Assembly: GCF_042658365.1 (NCBI RefSeq)
Contig: NZ_JBHSQC010000008.1
Reading direction: 5' to 3' (one strand)
DNA: 64,000 nt
DNA from: Carnobacterium_A antarcticum
Lineage (GTDB): Bacteria > Bacillota > Bacilli > Lactobacillales > Carnobacteriaceae
The position numbers and the translations under genes are program-made. Positions within the stretch are counted from its first letter, which is position 1, and every line of letters begins with the position of its first letter. Below, piece by piece: positions 60,861 through 64,000 of this stretch. A model generated the notes under the pieces. It saw only the letters and a program-made list of their open reading frames with translations. It had not been told where the DNA came from and made no database searches.

Positions 60861-60909
60861 AAATAAACGCCTTCTCTATCCTATTAATTGATAGAGAAGG
60901 CGTTTATTT
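60861..60909. terminator. Bidirectional terminator between the amidase gene and dtd
   Basis: Perfect 20-base arms (60861-60880 and 60890-60909) with a nine-base loop and AT-rich outer ends, serving both convergent genes. Its last two bases overlap the dtd stop region. Confidence 0.93.
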
Positions 60910-61354
60910 ACTTATTTTTGCTGTCAATACTAATTGTGACCGGTCCGTCATTAACGAGAGAGACCTGCATATCGGCACCAAATTCTCCGGTCTCCACACG
61001 TAAACCATTAGCCGCAAGTCCTTTATTGAAAGAATCGTATAAAGGAATAGCTGCTTCCGGTTTTGCCGCTTGGGTAAAACTTGGTCGATTTCCTTTTTTT
61101 GTGTCCGCATGTAATGTGAATTGAGAAATAGATAAGATTTCTCCTCCGACATCTTGAACCGATAAATTCATTTTGTCTGCTTCATCTGAAAAAATACGCA
61201 TATTGCATACTTTTCGGACTAAATAATCAACGTCTTCTTGTGTATCAGCTGCTTCAATTCCCACTAGTAAAACTAAACCGTGTGTTATTTCTCCGCTAAT
61301 TTTATTATTGATGCTGACTTGAGCTTGTTTGCTTCTTTGAATAATAAGCCTCAT
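60908..61354 (-). CDS. dtd: D-aminoacyl-tRNA deacylase
   Basis: Removes D-amino acids wrongly attached to tRNA. The 148 residues show the active-site blocks SISQFTLHADTKKGNRPSF (about 77-95) and the Gly-Pro loop NDGPVT (about 137-142). It follows rel, a common pairing, but a terminator lies between them. Confidence 0.95.
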   Translation of the reverse strand: MRLIIQRSKQAQVSINNKISGEITHGLVLLVGIEAADTQEDVDYLVRKVCNMRIFSDEADKMNLSVQDVGGEILSISQFTLHADTKKGNRPSFTQAAKPEAAIPLYDSFNKGLAANGLRVETGEFGADMQVSLVNDGPVTISIDSKNK

Positions 61355-61378
61355 TAGTATCCTCTTTTCAATAGGTAT

Positions 61379-61415
61379 TAAAAAAACAGGAGATTTTAAC
61401 GCATCCCCTGTTTTT
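61379..61415 (-). terminator. Terminator between rel and dtd
   Basis: On the minus strand AACAGGGGAT pairs with ATCTCCTGTT (one mismatch), followed by TTTTT. It may lower dtd expression relative to rel. Confidence 0.7.
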
Positions 61416-61432
61416 ATTCTTTAGTCCATTAG

Positions 61433-63643
61433 TTAAGATGTTATTCTACGGACGCTATAGACATCTGGAATCATTTTTATTTTATCGACAATTTTTTCTA
61501 AGTGGTTTAAATTGGGAATGCCAACGGTTAATGTGATCGTCGCCATACGGTTGTGGTCAACACGGCCATTAACGTTATTTAGATTACGTGTCATAGTATT
61601 GACGACCTGCAGGACTTCGTTGAGTAAACCAGAGCGATTGTACCCTTCAACTTGTAATTCAGCATCGTATTCTTGCCCTTGAGAAGAAGTATCTTCCCAT
61701 TCAACATCAATCAAACGATTTTCTGCATCTTTAGCTGATTTTACATTCGGACAATCTGCCCGATGAATAGAAACGCCGCGCCCTTTAGTAATATACCCAA
61801 CAATGGGATCTCCTGGAACAGGATTACAACAGCGGCTGATTCGCACTAACAAGTTATCGACACCCTGAATGACAATTCCACCTTCATGGCGAATTTTTAT
61901 TTTTTCAGGCTCTTTTTTCGTTTTTAATTCAATTGTATCAATTTCTTGAGCACGTTTTTCATTTTCACGAGCTCGTCTTTCTTTTTCAGTTAGCCGATTT
62001 GCTACAACCAATGCGGTCACTTCGCCAAATCCAACAGCAGCATAAAGATCTTCTTCCGTAGTGAAATTAAAACGTTCTAAGAGCATTTTTATATTCTGCT
62101 TAGTCAGGAACTCTTTTGGAGGAAAATTCATTTCCTGCAGTTGTTTTTCGACCATATCTCGACCTTTAACAACATTGACTTCTCGGTCTTGTAATTTAAA
62201 GAAACGTTTGATCTTGTTCTTAGCTTTACTAGTTGAAACTAAATTGATCCAATCTCGACTAGGTCCGTATGAATTTGGCGAAGTCAATACCTCAATAATA
62301 TCGCCTGTTTTGAGTTTATAATTTAAAGGAACAATTTTCCCATTAACTTTAGCGCCTATCGTCTTATTCCCGATTTCTGTATGGATATTATAGGCGAAGT
62401 CCAATGGACCGGCACCAGATGGTAATTCGCTAACGTCTCCTTTTGGTGTAAACACATAAACCTTATCCCTAAGAATATCTTCTTTTACGCTTTCCATGAA
62501 ATCACTAGCATCGTTTGCTTCACTTTGTAATTCAAGGATGTCGCTAAACCACGACAGTTTTTCGCTTACGTCTGCATTTTCAAGTTTTTTAGTAATGCCT
62601 TCTTTGTAAGCCCAATGAGCAGCGACCCCGTACTCTGCTATTTGGTGCATTTCAGTTGTACGGATTTGAACTTCAACTGGACGACCGTTAGGACCGATCA
62701 CTGTGGTGTGGATAGATTGATACATGTTGGCTTTTGGCATGGCAATGTAATCTTTAAACCTTCCAGGCATCGGTTTCCATCGAGTATGGACTGCACCCAG
62801 CACAGCATAGCAATCTTTGATTGAATCCACAATGACTCGAATAGCCAACAAATCGTAAATTTCGTTAAATCGTTTTTTTTGATCGCGCATTTTGCGATAA
62901 ATAGAATAAATGTGTTTAGGCCGTCCGTAAATTTCTGCATCAATACTCAATTCATCAACAGACTCTTGGATTCTTGTAATGGTATTTGCAATATACGTTT
63001 CTCGTTCCTCCCGTTTGGAATTCATCAAGTGAACGATCCGATAATATTGTTGCGGGTTCAAATAACGCAAAGAAGTATCTTCAAGTTCCCATTTTACTTT
63101 ATTGATTCCTAAACGATGAGCTAACGGAGCGTAAATTTCCAATGTTTCATTAGCAATGCGTCTCTGTTTATCAGGACGATGAAATTTTAATGTCCTCAGA
63201 TTATGCAAACGGTCAGCTAATTTCACCATGATAACTCGGATGTCTTTAGCCATCGCTAATAACATCTTACGGTGATTTTCCGCTTGCTGTTCTTCATGAG
63301 ATTTAAATTCGATTTTTCCTAATTTAGTCACGCCATCAACTAACATAGCAACCTCAGGTGTGAACTCTTTAGCAATGTCTTCAAATGTGATATCTGTATC
63401 TTCAACAACATCATGTAAAAAACCAGTTGCAACGGTAACAGGATCCATTTTTAATTCAGCTAAGATACCGGCCACTTGAATAGGGTGTATAATATAAGGC
63501 TCTCCAGATTTGCGAAGTTGGCCTTCGTGCGCCATCGTTGCAAAATCACACGCCTTTTTGACAAAAGCCACATGACTGCTGTTCATATAAGTAACTGTCA
63601 GAGCAATTACTTCTTGTGCAGTATAATTTTTATTTTTGGGCAT
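61433..63643 (-). CDS. rel: Bifunctional (p)ppGpp synthetase/hydrolase Rel
   Basis: Makes and degrades the alarmone (p)ppGpp in the stringent response, on the ribosome. The 736 residues contain the HD hydrolase (HDVVEDTD, about 73-80), the synthetase domain (EIYGRPKHIYSIYRKM, about 235-250), TGS (DKVYVFTPKGDVSELPSGA, about 393-411), the zinc-finger region (ISRCCNPVPGDPI) and a C-terminal ACT domain. Hydrolase and synthetase motifs both look intact. Confidence 0.97.
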   Translation of the reverse strand: MPKNKNYTAQEVIALTVTYMNSSHVAFVKKACDFATMAHEGQLRKSGEPYIIHPIQVAGILAELKMDPVTVATGFLHDVVEDTDITFEDIAKEFTPEVAMLVDGVTKLGKIEFKSHEEQQAENHRKMLLAMAKDIRVIMVKLADRLHNLRTLKFHRPDKQRRIANETLEIYAPLAHRLGINKVKWELEDTSLRYLNPQQYYRIVHLMNSKREERETYIANTITRIQESVDELSIDAEIYGRPKHIYSIYRKMRDQKKRFNEIYDLLAIRVIVDSIKDCYAVLGAVHTRWKPMPGRFKDYIAMPKANMYQSIHTTVIGPNGRPVEVQIRTTEMHQIAEYGVAAHWAYKEGITKKLENADVSEKLSWFSDILELQSEANDASDFMESVKEDILRDKVYVFTPKGDVSELPSGAGPLDFAYNIHTEIGNKTIGAKVNGKIVPLNYKLKTGDIIEVLTSPNSYGPSRDWINLVSTSKAKNKIKRFFKLQDREVNVVKGRDMVEKQLQEMNFPPKEFLTKQNIKMLLERFNFTTEEDLYAAVGFGEVTALVVANRLTEKERRARENEKRAQEIDTIELKTKKEPEKIKIRHEGGIVIQGVDNLLVRISRCCNPVPGDPIVGYITKGRGVSIHRADCPNVKSAKDAENRLIDVEWEDTSSQGQEYDAELQVEGYNRSGLLNEVLQVVNTMTRNLNNVNGRVDHNRMATITLTVGIPNLNHLEKIVDKIKMIPDVYSVRRITS

Positions 63644-63770
63644 CTTGTCACCTTCTCTTCCAAATTAATAGTGTATAGTATCGTTTTATTATTCTTCTGG
63701 TATCCCAATAGACAAACAGACTAAATGAGTACCCTTTCAAGAGCACATTCCTACTATACGCTTTCTCTAC

Positions 63771-63799
63771 ATTATACCTCTAAAACCCTATAATTTCAA
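63771..63799 (-). promoter_or_regulatory. Promoter of rel
   Basis: TTGAAA (complement of 63794-63799) and TATAAT (complement of 63771-63776) with a 17-base spacer, leaving a leader of about 120 bases. Confidence 0.8.
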
Positions 63800-63867
63800 T
63801 GAAGACATGGAAAGCTTTTTTTGAACTAGTTATAAAAAAACTGTTTGTTTTAATTATTTTGCAGAAA

Positions 63868-63913
63868 AAAGACAGGCAAGAAAACAGAATAAAACCATCT
63901 GTTTTCTTGCCTG
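63868..63913 (-). terminator. Terminator of a gene beyond the right edge
   Basis: CAGGCAAGAAAACAG at 63873-63887 pairs perfectly with its complement at 63899-63913, then TCTTTTTTC on the minus strand. It would end a minus-strand transcript entering from the right. From 63914 to the window end I see no gene; ACGTCA-AC-TGACGT at 63948-63961 is a small palindrome. Confidence 0.75.
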
Positions 63914-64000
63914 CTGATTTGCCGTTTAAATTACGTTTAACGGTTCTACGTCAACTGACGTTGGTAAAGAATTTTAGTCCCTTATTTAATTAAAAAAACT

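Noticed and set aside
63948..63961. Palindrome ACGTCA-AC-TGACGT as an operator
   Set aside because: Short, single, and not placed at a recognisable promoter; too little to support a call.
63799..63993. Open frame of 64 codons at the right edge on +
   Set aside because: It runs through the promoter of rel and the arms of a strong terminator hairpin, has no binding site and resembles no protein.
1..64000. Phage, insertion sequence, CRISPR or defence island
   Set aside because: No integrase, transposase, Cas, restriction or toxin-antitoxin gene and no regular repeat array was seen; gene content is housekeeping throughout.

Overview
The window is a low-GC Firmicute chromosome segment. The mix of genes points to Lactobacillales: a RexAB-type recombinase, T-box leaders, PyrR attenuation, a NiaR/NiaX pair, and the phoH-pgpH-ybeY-dgkA-cdd-era-recO-glyQS block. 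Overall protein character suggests Carnobacterium or a close relative, but that is an impression I could not test by search. I found no phage, insertion sequence, CRISPR array, rRNA or tRNA gene. One assembly gap of 115 N lies at 3259-3373.

Layout. (1) 1-3140: the 3' end of rqcH, an XRE-cupin regulator and an MFS transporter, all on +. (2) 3141-3471: a structured intergenic element and the N gap. (3) 3472-13174, on -: a PyrR-controlled pyrimidine operon, pyrR-pyrB-pyrC-carA-carB-pyrD-pyrF-pyrE, with two PyrR attenuators and a clear promoter; rluD and lspA lie upstream. (4) 14716-18162, on +: a small orphan gene, then a cell-surface cluster of YkyA lipoprotein, polysaccharide deacetylase lipoprotein and putative glycoside hydrolase. 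(5) 18175-34610, on -: rexA-rexB, DUF1294-pepT, nif3-trmK, an orphan gene, rpoD-dnaG, and niaX-niaR with a NiaR operator. (6) 34677-47619, on -: an ABC exporter, a DUF488 gene, glyS-glyQ behind a glycine T-box, recO-era-cdd-dgkA-ybeY-pgpH-phoH, and yqeY-rpsU. (7) 47761-52753: zur and a PPDK-regulator gene diverging, then TPM, LemA and DUF2207 envelope genes. (8) 52893-64000: nfo, an RDD protein, sppA, hisS-aspS behind a T-box, a secreted SH3b amidase, dtd and rel.

Most of the window is ordinary housekeeping. The exception is the pyrimidine operon. CarA has lost the whole Cys-His-Glu glutaminase triad (Gly246, Gln331, Asn333). CarB has lost the ATP-grasp residues in both halves and about 50 residues of the second ATP-grasp domain. 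Both reading frames are nevertheless intact, overlap, and keep a good ribosome binding site. pyrK, the partner expected for this class 1B PyrD, is missing from the operon, while PyrB, PyrC, PyrD, PyrF, PyrE, PyrR and both attenuators look functional. This is either a carbamoyl-phosphate synthase pair kept as pseudoenzymes or one caught early in decay. Carbamoyl phosphate for PyrB would then have to come from elsewhere, for example arginine metabolism.

A second point of interest is the hisS-aspS T-box. Its likely specifier region reads GACAC, which overlaps an Asp and a His codon, and the operon encodes exactly those two synthetases.
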